Under the pieces are notes generated by a model. The model was given only the letters and a program-made list of their open reading frames with translations. It ran no database searches and was not told the origin of the DNA. Shown here in pieces: positions 34,945-43,939 of a DNA stretch of 64,000 nt. Location: positions 1 to 64,000 of the forward strand of contig NZ_WLZY01000012.1 in assembly GCF_010122465.1 (NCBI RefSeq), written 5' to 3'. Each line of letters begins with the position of its first letter. Positions within the stretch are counted from its first letter, which is position 1. The translations under genes and the position numbers were made by a program. This DNA is from Phytoactinopolyspora mesophila. GTDB lineage: Bacteria; Actinomycetota; Actinomycetes; Jiangellales; Jiangellaceae.

Positions 34945-35994
34945 GTGACCGAGACGACCATGGCCCGCGAGATCGCCGAGCAGCCGGCGGCGCTCGCCCG
35001 TACATTGCAGGCATTGCGGCCCCAGCGCGCGGAGTTGCAGAAGCTCGCGGCAGACCGGCGCGTCGTGTTGTTCGTCGCCCGCGGCTCCTCCGACAACGCC
35101 GCCATCTACGGCCGCTACCTGCTGGAAGTACACGCCGGCCGGGCCAGCGGACTGGCCGCGCCCAGTGTCGCCACCCATTACCAAGCCTCCATCGACCTGT
35201 CCGAGGCGCTCGTGGTGTGCGTTTCACAGTCGGGTGAGACGGAGGAGATCGTCGAAACTCAGGCGTGGGCCGCCGGACGCGGAGCCCGCACCGTTGCGGT
35301 GACCAATGACGGCGCGAGCTCGCTGGCCAACGCCGCCGACGTCGCGCTCGTCACCCAGGCCGGTACCGAGCTAGCGGTTCCCGCCACGAAGTCCTACACC
35401 GCACAACTCGCCGCCATGGCGGTCCTCGCCGGTTCGCTGGCTCCCGAGCCGGACGCACTTGATGCGGACCTGGACCGGGTTCCGGATGAAGCTGATCGTC
35501 TCATCTCCGCACGCGCGGGCGTCGACGCTGCCGCGGAGAAGCTGGCGTCCACAGCTGAGGCTCTTGTCAGTGGCCGCGGCATCGCCTTCGGCACGGCGCT
35601 CGAGGCGGCGCTGAAGCTCGAAGAGACATGCCTACGCCCGGTCCGGGGATTGTCATACGCCGACCTGCGGCACGGTCCCATCGCCGTCGTCGATTCCGAC
35701 CACGTAGCGCTGCTGGTCTCCGCGAGCGACGGCCCGATGGTCCCGGGAATGACCGACCTCGCCCACGATCTGCGCCGGCGTGGCGCCGCTGCCACGATCG
35801 GCATCGGCGGGGACAACGGCTTCGCCGATGCTGTCGACATCGCGGTGCCCGGACCTGACCTACCCGAGCTCGTCGCTCCACTGGCGCTGATCGTGCCGGC
35901 ACAGCTGATCGTCGAGACACTGGCCCGGCAACTCGGGCTCAACCCGGACGCTCCGCGAGGGCTGTCCAAGGTCACCCAGACCGACCCTGCCTAG
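34945..35994 (+). CDS. SIS-domain amino-sugar phosphate isomerase/deaminase
   Basis: A 349-residue protein of two SIS domains, equivalent to the isomerase half of GlmS without the glutaminase. The first has ARGSSDNAAIYGRYLLE and CVSQSGETEEIV; the second has GRGIAFGTALEAALKLEE and SYADLRHGPIA. It probably acts on glucosamine- or fructose-6-phosphate in amino-sugar catabolism. The GTG start has GGAGGAG seven bases upstream. The divergent GntR-family regulator, and a GH20 hexosaminidase elsewhere in the window, agree with a GlcNAc/chitin-derived substrate. Confidence 0.88.
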   Translation: MTETTMAREIAEQPAALARTLQALRPQRAELQKLAADRRVVLFVARGSSDNAAIYGRYLLEVHAGRASGLAAPSVATHYQASIDLSEALVVCVSQSGETEEIVETQAWAAGRGARTVAVTNDGASSLANAADVALVTQAGTELAVPATKSYTAQLAAMAVLAGSLAPEPDALDADLDRVPDEADRLISARAGVDAAAEKLASTAEALVSGRGIAFGTALEAALKLEETCLRPVRGLSYADLRHGPIAVVDSDHVALLVSASDGPMVPGMTDLAHDLRRRGAAATIGIGGDNGFADAVDIAVPGPDLPELVAPLALIVPAQLIVETLARQLGLNPDAPRGLSKVTQTDPA

Positions 35995-36042
35995 CCACGC
36001 CTCCAGGCCACGCCCCACTGATGATCACCACATAGCCGGTCG

Positions 36043-36075
36043 CGGCTCCCGCATCGGTGATCGTTGCGGGAGCCG
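36043..36075. terminator. Bidirectional terminator hairpin
   Basis: An 11-bp perfect stem (CGGCTCCCGCA/TGCGGGAGCCG) with an 11-nt loop between the convergent SIS gene and the SpoU methyltransferase gene. It touches the latter's stop codon. Confidence 0.75.
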
Positions 36076-36717
36076 TCAGGTGGCGTGCTGACGGATCCAG
36101 GCATGCATGGCGATGGCCGCAGCCGCGCCGGCGTTGATGGAGCGGGTGGAACCGAACTGCGCGATGGACAGGCAGACATCGACGTGCTCGCGTGCTTCGC
36201 CGGAAAGTCCTGGGCCTTCCTGGCCGAACAAGAGCACGCCCGCAACCGGCAGATCGAACGTCTCGAGCGGCACCGCCCCGGGCAGATTGTCGATGCCGAT
36301 CACCGGCAGATCACGCTCATGCGCCCAAGCGGCCAGCGCGGCAAGGTCGGTGTGGTGCCGGATGTGCTGGTACCGGTCGGTCACCATGGCGCCCCGCCGG
36401 TTCCACCGGCGCCGCCCCACGATGTGGACCTCCGCGGCAAGGAACGCGTTGGCCGTGCGGACCACCGAGCCGATGTTGAAATCGTGCTGCCAGTTCTCGA
36501 TGGCCACATGGAACGTATGCCGCCGCTTGTCGAGGTCCGCCACGATGGCTTCACGCCGCCAGTAGCGATACTCGTCGACGACGTTGCGGCGGTCGCCGTG
36601 TTCGAGAAGCTCTGGGTCATATCGCGGGTCGTCCGGCCAGGGCCCCTCCCAGGGGCCGACGCCGTGCGGTAACTCGTCGTCGGCGACAGGTTCGTCAGCT
36701 GCGTCCACAGCAGACAC
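36076..36717 (-). CDS. SpoU/TrmH-family RNA 2'-O-methyltransferase
   Basis: A 213-residue SPOUT methyltransferase. All three motifs are present: FNIGSVVRTANAF (motif 1, catalytic Arg), LLFGQEGPGLS (motif 2) and CLSIAQFGSTRSINAGAAAA (motif 3, the AdoMet knot). An N-terminal extension of about 60 residues is acidic. The target tRNA or rRNA is unknown. Its order relative to pyrE recalls Rv0380c-Rv0382c of M. tuberculosis, though other genes intervene here. Confidence 0.9.
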   Translation of the reverse strand: MSAVDAADEPVADDELPHGVGPWEGPWPDDPRYDPELLEHGDRRNVVDEYRYWRREAIVADLDKRRHTFHVAIENWQHDFNIGSVVRTANAFLAAEVHIVGRRRWNRRGAMVTDRYQHIRHHTDLAALAAWAHERDLPVIGIDNLPGAVPLETFDLPVAGVLLFGQEGPGLSGEAREHVDVCLSIAQFGSTRSINAGAAAAIAMHAWIRQHAT

Positions 36718-36729
36718 CGTAGTGCCGGA

Positions 36730-37215
36730 TCAGTGCGAGGCGCCCTCCAGTGCGCCTCGCACGGCCTCCAGCGCTTCTCTCGGCGCCGGCACCCGGCCGG
36801 AACTGACGACCACGCCATCGACGATGATCGCGGCGTACCCCGGTGCCCGCAACGCCGCTCGCAGCGCCGTGAACCACCCGCCTCCTCCGCGGCGTGCGGC
36901 CGCGACGAGCGTCGGCAGCAGATACAGGTGATTGCGGGGGTCGACGATCTCCACTGCGACGCCACCTGGGAGATGCTCACGGAGGTAGCGGTAGACCTCG
37001 GCGAAAGGTGCCCAGCTGTCACGCTCGATGTTCCGCGTACCGCCCCGGAGCGGATGGTGCATCGGGTCGACACACAGTCCTTTGGTGGATCCGCCGCTGC
37101 AACACCCGGCTCCTACGCCGTCGGACATGTCCCACGGGCGGATCAGCACGACCCGGCTCGGGGCCTGCACGTGCTCATCCCCCGGCGGATGATGGCGTTG
37201 CGTGATCGGGTTCAT
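36730..37215 (-). CDS. Hypothetical protein coupled to cstA, with CC motif
   Basis: A 161-residue protein overlapping the cstA stop by 4 nt (ATGA). A thioredoxin-like first strand (SRVVLIRPWDMSD) leads into GAGCCSGGSTKGLCV, giving adjacent cysteines and a third nearby. The middle (VAVEIVDPRNHLYLLP) and end (YAAIIVDGVVVSSGRV) resemble a thioredoxin-like fold ending in a glutaredoxin-type loop. I do not recognise a named family. The coupling suggests a role with the CstA transporter, where other bacteria have the small YbdD protein. Confidence 0.7.
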   Translation of the reverse strand: MNPITQRHHPPGDEHVQAPSRVVLIRPWDMSDGVGAGCCSGGSTKGLCVDPMHHPLRGGTRNIERDSWAPFAEVYRYLREHLPGGVAVEIVDPRNHLYLLPTLVAAARRGGGGWFTALRAALRAPGYAAIIVDGVVVSSGRVPAPREALEAVRGALEGASH

Positions 37216-38966
37216 TCCTGGGACTCGCTCCCCGGTCCGGATCCAGCGCCTCCGGACGTGTCGCTACCTCCGAGCGTACCCGCTCGGCGCTCGCTCACGG
37301 TGCGCCGCAGCGCGACGCCGGCCTCGACGATCAGCCACAGCGCGAGCGCCAAGATGATCAGGTCGAGCGGCACCAGAATCCACCGCTCGGGGCTGTCCCA
37401 GAACTCTCCTAGCTGGATGAACAGCGCCCAGGTGGTCATCACCAGGAGGAAGGCCATGGGTATCAGAATCGCGATCGGGTTGCGCATCCGCTTGGTGACC
37501 CATACCGCGACCACTGCCAGCGCCAGACCAGCAGTGAGCTGGTTGGTGGTGCCGAACAGCCGCCAGAGCGTGCCGAAGGCGAAACCTCGGTCGTCCTCGC
37601 CTGGCATCAGTGCGAGAGCCAGCGGGAGCGCTATGGCCACCAGCCCGGCCAGCGTCAGGCTGCGCGACAGCCGGTTCCACTTGAGGATGCCGGCGATCTC
37701 CTGGACGACGTACCGCTGCAGCCGGACTCCGGTATCCATGGTGGTGGCCGCGAACGATACGACCACGACGGCGGCGAAGACGGTGGCCAGCGCGAAGTCG
37801 ATGCCGAGGTTGCTCGCGAACTGGCCGATCCCCTCGACGAAGTTGCCCGTTGCTCCGCCCGACGCGGTGGCGAAATCCGGATACCGCTCGTCCCAATCGA
37901 GCCGGGTGGCGGCGACGCCGGCAGTGACGGCCAGCACCGATGCGAGCGCGAGGCTGCCCTCGCCCAGCGCCCCCATGTATCCCACATGGCGGGCGTCGGT
38001 CTCCTTGTCCAGCTGTTTCGACGTCGTTCCCGATGACACAAGCGAATGGAACCCGGAGATGGCGCCGCAGGCGATCGTGATGAACAGGAACGGGAAGATG
38101 CTGGGAGACCCCTCGGGCACGTCGTTCAGCGCCGGAGCGACGATGGTGTCCCAGCCGATCAGGACGCCGGCAAAGGTCACCCCCAGGGCAATGAACAACT
38201 GGTGGGAGTTGATGTAGTCCCGCGGCTGGAGCAGTAGCCACACGGGCAGGCGGGATGCGATGAACGTGTAGGCGAACATGATGACGATCCACACGTCGCG
38301 CGGCTCCATGCCGAGCCAGTCGGCAAATCCGGTGATCTCGATCGGGTTGTGGTGGCCCACCCAGATCAGGAAGTACAACCCCACCACGCCGACGAGTGAC
38401 GGCACCAGCGCGGGTGACTTGGTCCGGTAGATGTATTGACCGATCGCGATGGCCAGCGGGATCTCCACGAAGATCGGGATCACCGCACCGGGGAAGGCAA
38501 CGAGCAAATTCCCGATGACGACCGCGAACACGGCGTTGACCAGGGTCAGCAGGAAAAAGATGATGCACAAGAACAGGACTCGTGACCGGGTGCTGATCAC
38601 TTCGGCGGTCAAGGTGCCGATGTTCTTGGCCTTGTGCCGGACCGAGACCGCCAGCGCGCCGAAATCGTGCACGCCCGCGGCGAAGATGGTGCCGATGACG
38701 ATCCACAGCAGGGCCGGTACCCAGCCCCAGAACACCGCGATGGCCGGTCCGACGATGGGCGCTGCCCCGGCGATCGAGGTGAAGTGGTGCCCGAAAAGTA
38801 CGTGTTTGTTCGTCGGCACGAAATCGACGCCGTCGGAGAACTCATGGGCGGGGGTGACGAAGGCCGGATCCAGTGCGTAGACCTTCTCGGCGAGGTACCT
38901 CGAGTAGTAGATGAATCCCAGCGCGAACAAGGCAAGTACGCTGACCGCGACGACGATGGCGGGCAT
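37212..38966 (-). CDS. cstA: Carbon starvation protein CstA family transporter
   Basis: A transporter of about 584 residues with roughly fifteen helices. Family sequences include FVPTNKHVLFGHHFTSIAGAAPIVGPA and GFHSLVSSGTTSKQLDKETD (split across loops). CstA/BtsT proteins import pyruvate (and possibly peptides) during starvation. I start at the ATG at 38966 (MPAIVVAVSVL), which has GGGAGG a few bases upstream; the longer frame to 39062 has a leader foreign to the family. The companion gene is coupled downstream. Confidence 0.92.
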   Translation of the reverse strand: MPAIVVAVSVLALFALGFIYYSRYLAEKVYALDPAFVTPAHEFSDGVDFVPTNKHVLFGHHFTSIAGAAPIVGPAIAVFWGWVPALLWIVIGTIFAAGVHDFGALAVSVRHKAKNIGTLTAEVISTRSRVLFLCIIFFLLTLVNAVFAVVIGNLLVAFPGAVIPIFVEIPLAIAIGQYIYRTKSPALVPSLVGVVGLYFLIWVGHHNPIEITGFADWLGMEPRDVWIVIMFAYTFIASRLPVWLLLQPRDYINSHQLFIALGVTFAGVLIGWDTIVAPALNDVPEGSPSIFPFLFITIACGAISGFHSLVSSGTTSKQLDKETDARHVGYMGALGEGSLALASVLAVTAGVAATRLDWDERYPDFATASGGATGNFVEGIGQFASNLGIDFALATVFAAVVVVSFAATTMDTGVRLQRYVVQEIAGILKWNRLSRSLTLAGLVAIALPLALALMPGEDDRGFAFGTLWRLFGTTNQLTAGLALAVVAVWVTKRMRNPIAILIPMAFLLVMTTWALFIQLGEFWDSPERWILVPLDLIILALALWLIVEAGVALRRTVSERRAGTLGGSDTSGGAGSGPGSESQE

Positions 38967-39140
38967 GCAGCCTCCCGAGGGCTCTGTCGGCCACCCCCCA
39001 AGGCCGCGCAACCATAGGACCTTGCTGCGATGCAGCATGACGTAGATCACAATGCCACGCAAGGCCCGACACGGACCGCTGCCCGGACCCGTAATCTGAA
39101 CAGGACTCGCCGCTAGTCTTCAGCGCACCGGGAGGTTGCC

Positions 39141-39929
39141 CTGAGCCTCGACGCCGATCTACATCAGGTAATCCGATCTGCCACCGCCGCCGAGCTGTCC
39201 TGGGTGGGTCCCGACGGACGGCCCGACGCCGCCCCGGCCACCCCGCTCTTGCTGGCCGACCAGCCCGTGGTGGCGCTGCCGTATGCCTACGACCAGCTGG
39301 CCAGGACCATCGCCAAGGCGCCCGCCGTCGGCCTCACGTTGTCCGATCCACGTCTGACCGGCGCCAACTGGAAGCCACTCGCAGTCATCGCCCGGCCACG
39401 GCTGATCGAGGACCGTGATGGCGCGATCTTCGCCGAACACCTGGTGACTCAAGAACTCAGGAAGTATCCCCCAGCCAGAGCGCTGATCGACTCACCGATG
39501 CTCCGGCGCGAGCATTGGTGGTACGTGCCACGCTTGCTGATTCTCATCGAGCCTGACTCTGCGACCGCTGTCACCGCCGTCGCGGCACGTCGCGAGCCGA
39601 GCGACCTTCTGCTGAGTGTCACCGACGGCATCGACATCACCATAGATACCGTTCGCCCCGAAGACACCGGCACCGAACAGCTCCGGCTCACCAGCCTGAC
39701 CGGCCGGGCGCTGCCCGACGGGGCAGCCGCGTTGCTGGGCCACGACTTCTCGGTACCCGACTTCGAGCGCTGGACGTCTTGGCTGACCCGTGGTCAGCTG
39801 AGCGACGGGTTCCTCCGGGTCGAAGAACGTCCAGAACGGACCACCCTGGAGCCCACGCTCACTCTCTGGCAGCGGTTCCGGCGGCAACGCCAGCTCGAGC
39901 GAGCGTGCCGCCGCGGCCTGAACGCGTGA
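39141..39929 (+). CDS. Hypothetical protein, flavin-reductase/PPOX-like N terminus
   Basis: Up to 262 residues. The N-terminal segment (AELSWVGPDGRPDAAPATPL, then PVVALPYAYDQLA) resembles the first strands of pyridoxamine-5'-phosphate-oxidase-like split barrels. I propose a CTG start at 39141 because GGGAGG (39130-39135) lies just upstream and the extra 21 residues complete that strand. The nearest conventional start is GTG at 39204. The C-terminal half is acidic with no motif I can name and ends in an Arg-rich helix. It ends just before a large repeat array. Confidence 0.68.
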   Translation: MSLDADLHQVIRSATAAELSWVGPDGRPDAAPATPLLLADQPVVALPYAYDQLARTIAKAPAVGLTLSDPRLTGANWKPLAVIARPRLIEDRDGAIFAEHLVTQELRKYPPARALIDSPMLRREHWWYVPRLLILIEPDSATAVTAVAARREPSDLLLSVTDGIDITIDTVRPEDTGTEQLRLTSLTGRALPDGAAALLGHDFSVPDFERWTSWLTRGQLSDGFLRVEERPERTTLEPTLTLWQRFRRQRQLERACRRGLNA

Positions 39930-39975
39930 CAGTGTCCGGGTGAGGAAAGATCCGGGTGCCGGGACCACCAAGCTG

Positions 39976-40305
39976 CTCCGGCGCATGGAGTCTCTCCATG
40001 GTGTGGTGGGCATCCGCGCCGGGCCTGGGTGGATGGAGTCTCTCCATGGTGTGGTGGGCATCCGCGCCGGGCTTGGGTGGATGGAGTCTCTCCATGGTGC
40101 GGTGGGCATCAGCGAGGGAGGCCGATGGCGGAGCCCCTCTCCGACCGAGTCTGCGGGCAAGGAGAGACTCCTTCCACCCAGGAACGGCTCTCCGCCGGGG
40201 CAAGGAGAGACTCCTTCCACCCAGGAACGGCTCTCCGCCGGGGCAAGGAGAGACTCCTTCCACCCAGGAACGGCTCTCCGCCGGGCAAGGAGAGACTCCC
40301 GCTAC
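39976..40305. repeat. Expanded palindromic element with two opposed tandem arrays
   Basis: Between a convergent pair of genes lie three copies of a 48-bp unit (each starting ATGGAGTCTCTCCATGG, at 39985, 40033 and 40081) and then four copies of GGAGAGACTCC (40161, 40204, 40247, 40289) at a 43-bp period (42 bp last). The two units are partly complementary (GGTGGA, GGAGTCTCTCC), so either array can fold with the other. The central part (GAGGGAGGCCGATGGCGGAG, then CCGAGTCTGCGGG) matches the element at 53219, so this is an expanded member of the same family. Confidence 0.85.
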
Positions 40306-40315
40306 CCAAGAGCTA

Positions 40316-40864
40316 CTATGCCCCCACAAGCCCCAAGTCAGCCGGCCCGAAGGCGGCGCGGTACTCCAGGCCTGCCTCTTCCACCCGTTCGCGAGCTCCG
40401 GTGTCGCGGTCGACGATGACCGCCACGGCGACGATGTCCGCCCCGGCCGTTCGCAGTGCGTCGACGGCCGTCAGCACGCTGCCGCCGGTCGTAGACGTGT
40501 CTTCGACGGCCAGCACCCGCCGGCCGGCGACCTCCGGCCCCTCGATCTGCCGGCGCAGGCCATGCTGTTTCTCGCTTTTGCGCACGACGAAAGCATCGAG
40601 GTTGTGTCCGCGACGGTGGGCGGCATGCAACATGGACGTCGCCACTGGATCCGCGCCCAGCGTGAGCCCGCCGACGGCGGCGATGTCGAGGTCGGCTGTG
40701 AGGTCGAGCATCACCTCGCCGATCAGCGGCGCGGCCTCGCCATCCAAGGTGACCCGCCGCATGTCGACGTAATAGTCGGCTTCCTTGCCGGACGAGAGGA
40801 CGACCCGGCCGTGCACTACGGCCTTGTTGATGATGTGCTGTCTCAGTAGGTCCCGTGTCTCCAC
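40316..40864 (-). CDS. pyrE: Orotate phosphoribosyltransferase
   Basis: A 182-residue enzyme converting orotate and PRPP to OMP in pyrimidine synthesis. The PRPP loop RRVLAVEDTSTTGGS is at about 114-128. The orotate-side residues SGKEADYYVDMRR and the catalytic Lys/His stretch FVVRKSEKQHGL are all present. The length matches the short actinobacterial form. It ends ten bases from the repeat array and is divergent from the next gene by a short gap. Confidence 0.93.
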   Translation of the reverse strand: METRDLLRQHIINKAVVHGRVVLSSGKEADYYVDMRRVTLDGEAAPLIGEVMLDLTADLDIAAVGGLTLGADPVATSMLHAAHRRGHNLDAFVVRKSEKQHGLRRQIEGPEVAGRRVLAVEDTSTTGGSVLTAVDALRTAGADIVAVAVIVDRDTGARERVEEAGLEYRAAFGPADLGLVGA

Positions 40865-40893
40865 GGCTCACGAGCGTACGGCAAGGTGGATGT

Positions 40894-41541
40894 GTGAAAC
40901 CCGGCGCATTGGTACTGGTAACAGGTCCGGTCGATCCGGTCGACTGGTGGGCGGCCACACAGCGGGAGCTAGCCGGCACCGGCCTGGCGATCCTGGCACC
41001 GCGAGACGGGGCCGCACCACCGTTGTTCGGCGTGTCCTGGATCGCGTCCGTGGCACAGGCCCTGAACACCTCGGCTCTGGACGACCCGCTAGCCCTGGTC
41101 GCTCACGGCACCGCCGGCCCGCTGCTGCCGGCGTTGGCCAGAGCCCAGCGAGCGGCCGGCCGGCACGTCGGCGGCTACATCTTCGTCGACGCCACGCTGC
41201 CCCGCCCCGGCACCACCAGCCACCTCGATTTGCTGCGCGCCGCCGCACCGGCGGAGGCCGATGTCGTGCATGAACGGCTGCACGAGTCGGGTGGGCTCTG
41301 GCCGGCTGACCCAGCCGGTGGTGTCCGGCAGCACGACCACCAGTTCTGGACGGAGACGTTGCCGCCGGCCATCGACTGGCCGGATGCACCGTGTATCTAT
41401 GTACGCACCGGCCAGGAGGCGCCTGGTTGCGGCGACACCGCCTTCTGGGCCAGGTCCGCGGGTTCGCGCGGCTGGCCGGTGATCGAGGAGACGGACGTGA
41501 CCGCCGGTCTCGCCCGAGCGCTCGATCAACTACCTGGCTGA
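40894..41541 (+). CDS. Alpha/beta-hydrolase-like protein, nucleophile motif degenerate
   Basis: About 215 residues. The N-terminal strand (GALVLVTGP), the sequence PLALVAHGTAGPLLPAL and the YIFVDATLP strand fit an alpha/beta-hydrolase. The nucleophile elbow reads AHGTAG where GxSxG is expected, so the serine is missing and enzymatic activity is doubtful. The GTG start at 40894 has AAGGTGGA just upstream. The gene ends in a 12-bp overlap with the convergent SDR gene. The function is unknown. Confidence 0.75.
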   Translation: MKPGALVLVTGPVDPVDWWAATQRELAGTGLAILAPRDGAAPPLFGVSWIASVAQALNTSALDDPLALVAHGTAGPLLPALARAQRAAGRHVGGYIFVDATLPRPGTTSHLDLLRAAAPAEADVVHERLHESGGLWPADPAGGVRQHDHQFWTETLPPAIDWPDAPCIYVRTGQEAPGCGDTAFWARSAGSRGWPVIEETDVTAGLARALDQLPG

Positions 41542-42306
41542 GCGGCGACGGTCCGGATGACGGCGGCCGGTGGCCTGCACCAGGCGCCGTGGCAACCGAG
41601 GAACAACCACGGCGGCGGCTTTGTATACGACGCCCGGCACCGAGACGGTCTTACCGCGGCGCAGGTCACGCAGGGCAGCATCGACCAGGGTGTCGGCATC
41701 GAGCCACACCCAGGACGGCAGGCCCGTCATATTCATCTGAGCCCGGTCGTGGAACTCGGTCCGGGTGAACCCCGGTGCCAGGGCCATCGCGCGCACACCG
41801 GTGCCGGTCAGCTGTGCCGCCAGGCCCTCGGTGAAGGATGTGACCCACGCCTTCGCCGCGCTGTACGTGCCGCGCGGTACCCAGCCCGCCACCGAACTCA
41901 CGTTGATCACCGCACCGGCGCCCCGTTCGGTCATCACCGGGACCGCGGCATGGGTCAGCCGTAACACCGCTCGGACGAGTACGTCGAGCAATTGCTCCTC
42001 GTCGGCGATGTCGTTGGCGAGGAAGGGTTTACGCAATGCGAAGCCGGCGTTGTTGACCAGGAGGTCCACCGGTCGCTGCCGGTCGCGAAGCCGCTCTTCG
42101 ACTCGGGTGGTGTCAGCCGCGAGATCGGCCGGCATGATCTCGATCTCGACGCCGTAGGCACCGCGCAGCTCGCCGGCGACCGAAGCCAGTCGTTCCTCGT
42201 CCCGAGCGACAAGGACAAGCGCGAAGCCCCGCGATGCGAGCTTGCGAGCGAAAGCCAGACCGATGCCGGCCGTAGGTCCGGTAACGAGCGCCGTAGGCAT
42301 GGGCAA
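41530..42306 (-). CDS. Short-chain dehydrogenase/reductase
   Basis: A 258-residue classical SDR. The cofactor motif TGPTAGIG is at 9-16, NNAG near 88-91 and catalytic Tyr-Lys in YSAAK near 148-152, with the Ser in INVSSVAG before it. The arginine-rich extreme C terminus overlaps the convergent gene by 12 bp. It resembles oxidoreductases of the DltE/YqjQ branch. The substrate is not predictable. Confidence 0.9.
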   Translation of the reverse strand: MPMPTALVTGPTAGIGLAFARKLASRGFALVLVARDEERLASVAGELRGAYGVEIEIMPADLAADTTRVEERLRDRQRPVDLLVNNAGFALRKPFLANDIADEEQLLDVLVRAVLRLTHAAVPVMTERGAGAVINVSSVAGWVPRGTYSAAKAWVTSFTEGLAAQLTGTGVRAMALAPGFTRTEFHDRAQMNMTGLPSWVWLDADTLVDAALRDLRRGKTVSVPGVVYKAAAVVVPRLPRRLVQATGRRHPDRRRSAR

Positions 42307-42477
42307 CTACCCTACGAGACCGCGCGCTGAACGTGACCACGGCATCCGCAGCGCCTCCCGGGTGATCAGTAACACAGAGTTGCCTTCGGGTTGGCACCCG
42401 GAGGGCCGTAGACTGGTGCCGACAGTGCCGGGCGTCATCCTCGCGCATGACCTGACCCGGCCTTAGACTGGCAGCCG

Positions 42478-43599
42478 ATGTCATCGATGAGTCACGACGG
42501 GGGTCATGTGCCCGGCAGCGACAGAGGAGACGCAGAGGCGAAGCTGCGCCAAGCGCTCGCCGCGGTTGCCCCTGGCACCGAACTGCGCGAAGGGCTCGAA
42601 CGTATCCTGCGGGGCCGCACCGGCGCCCTGGTCGTGCTGGGTTACGACAAAACCATCGAGTCGATATGCAGTGGCGGGTTCGTCCTCGATGTGGAGTTCA
42701 ACGCCACCGGGCTGCGTGAGCTGGCGAAGATGGACGGGGCCATCGTCGTCGACCGAGACTGTACCAAGATCGTCCGGTCGGCAGCGCAACTGGTTCCCGA
42801 TCCGTCTATCCCCACCACCGAGTCCGGCACCCGGCACCGCACGGCAGAACGTGTTGCCAAGCAGACCGGTTTCCCGGTCATCTCGGTCAGCCAGTCGATG
42901 CGTATCGTCGCCATCTATGTCGACAGCATCCGCCACGTGCTGGAAGACGCCGGCCAGATCCTCTCGCGGGCCAACCAGGCGCTGGCCACACTCGAGCGCT
43001 ACAAGCTCCGGTTGGACGAGGTCTCCGGCACCCTCTCGGCCCTCGAGATCGAAGACCTCGTCACGGTCCGTGACATCGTCATGGTGGCGCAGCGGCTGGA
43101 GATGGTGCGTCGTATCTCCATCGAGATCGACGGCTACGTCGTAGAACTCGGCACCGACGGCCGGCTCCTCAGCCTCCAGCTCGACGAACTCGTCGCCGGC
43201 GTCGATGTGGACCGGGAGCTCATCGTCCGCGACTACTTGCCCGCAGCCGCGGGACGCAAGGCCAACGGTGTCGCGGCCGCCATCGATCGGCTCAGTGCCC
43301 TGTCCGCCACCGAACTGCTCGATCTCGGTGCGGTAGCTGAAGCCCTCGGGTTCAGCGGTGGCGACCAGCTCGACACCGCCGTCAGCCCTCGTGGCTACCG
43401 GCTGCTGGCCCGTGTGCCCAGGCTGCCCACGCCGGTCATCGAGCGATTGGTCGAGCATTTCGGCGGCCTCCAGAAACTCCTCGCCGCCAGTGTCGACGAT
43501 CTCCAGACCGTGGACGGCGTCGGGGAGAACCGGGCTCGCAACGTCCGCGAAGGGCTCTCGAGGCTGGCCGAGTCCAGCATCCTCGAACGCTACGTCTGA
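42478..43599 (+). CDS. disA: Diadenylate cyclase DisA
   Basis: A 373-residue DNA-integrity scanning protein that makes cyclic di-AMP from two ATP. The DAC domain (about 20-155) has the active-site motifs DGAIVVD and [10 protein letters not shown] long helical spine follows, and the C-terminal helix-hairpin-helix DNA-binding motif is [17 protein letters not shown] at 42478 is the first start with family alignment. In many actinobacteria disA is next to radA; here it is alone. A strong terminator lies 172 bp downstream. Confidence 0.95.
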   Translation: MSSMSHDGGHVPGSDRGDAEAKLRQALAAVAPGTELREGLERILRGRTGALVVLGYDKTIESICSGGFVLDVEFNATGLRELAKMDGAIVVDRDCTKIVRSAAQLVPDPSIPTTESGTRHRTAERVAKQTGFPVISVSQSMRIVAIYVDSIRHVLEDAGQILSRANQALATLERYKLRLDEVSGTLSALEIEDLVTVRDIVMVAQRLEMVRRISIEIDGYVVELGTDGRLLSLQLDELVAGVDVDRELIVRDYLPAAAGRKANGVAAAIDRLSALSATELLDLGAVAEALGFSGGDQLDTAVSPRGYRLLARVPRLPTPVIERLVEHFGGLQKLLAASVDDLQTVDGVGENRARNVREGLSRLAESSILERYV

Positions 43600-43939
43600 C
43601 CCAAACTCCTCCCGCCCCCTCACCCAATGGGGCGCTTCTGTCGTGTCCGTGGGGGGTCGAGCTTTGGCGTGCTCTGTGTTCGCGAGCGGGTGGCGTGTTG
43701 CGGCGTGCATCGTCGCGCCAGACCAGCCAACCGCGCGGACATGTCAGCGCCTCGGGGAGGCAACGACGAAGGCCCGTGGGTCCACACTTGTTGGGTGTGG
43801 ACCCACGGGCCATTCAGCCGGCGCCCAGAGCGGTTAAGCTCCGCAGCACCCCCGTCGACAGGAGGCGAAACGACGTACGGCTTGGACCGCATCGCCGTGG
43901 GGAGACCCCTCCGTGCCGCGGGCGCCCCCGTGACTCGAC
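43600..43939. other. Gap between convergent disA and a secreted-protein gene
   Basis: A 340-bp gap with no supported gene. It contains one strong hairpin (listed separately) and otherwise GC-rich sequence with several short GC palindromes near 43840-43930. I found no tRNA or riboswitch. Open frames here are short and mixed. Confidence 0.5.
43771..43811. terminator. Strong bidirectional terminator after disA
   Basis: A perfect 17-bp stem (GGCCCGTGGGTCCACAC and complement) with a 7-nt loop between convergent disA and the secreted protein gene. The length and perfection make it the strongest simple hairpin in the window. Confidence 0.88.

Noticed and set aside
39976-40305. Possible CRISPR array
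   Set aside because: Regular repeats are present, but the units are themselves palindromic, spacers are repeats too, periods differ in the two halves and no cas genes are near.
43600-43939. tRNA or riboswitch in the gap after disA
   Set aside because: Only the terminator hairpin and GC-rich filler are visible; no cloverleaf or aptamer signature.
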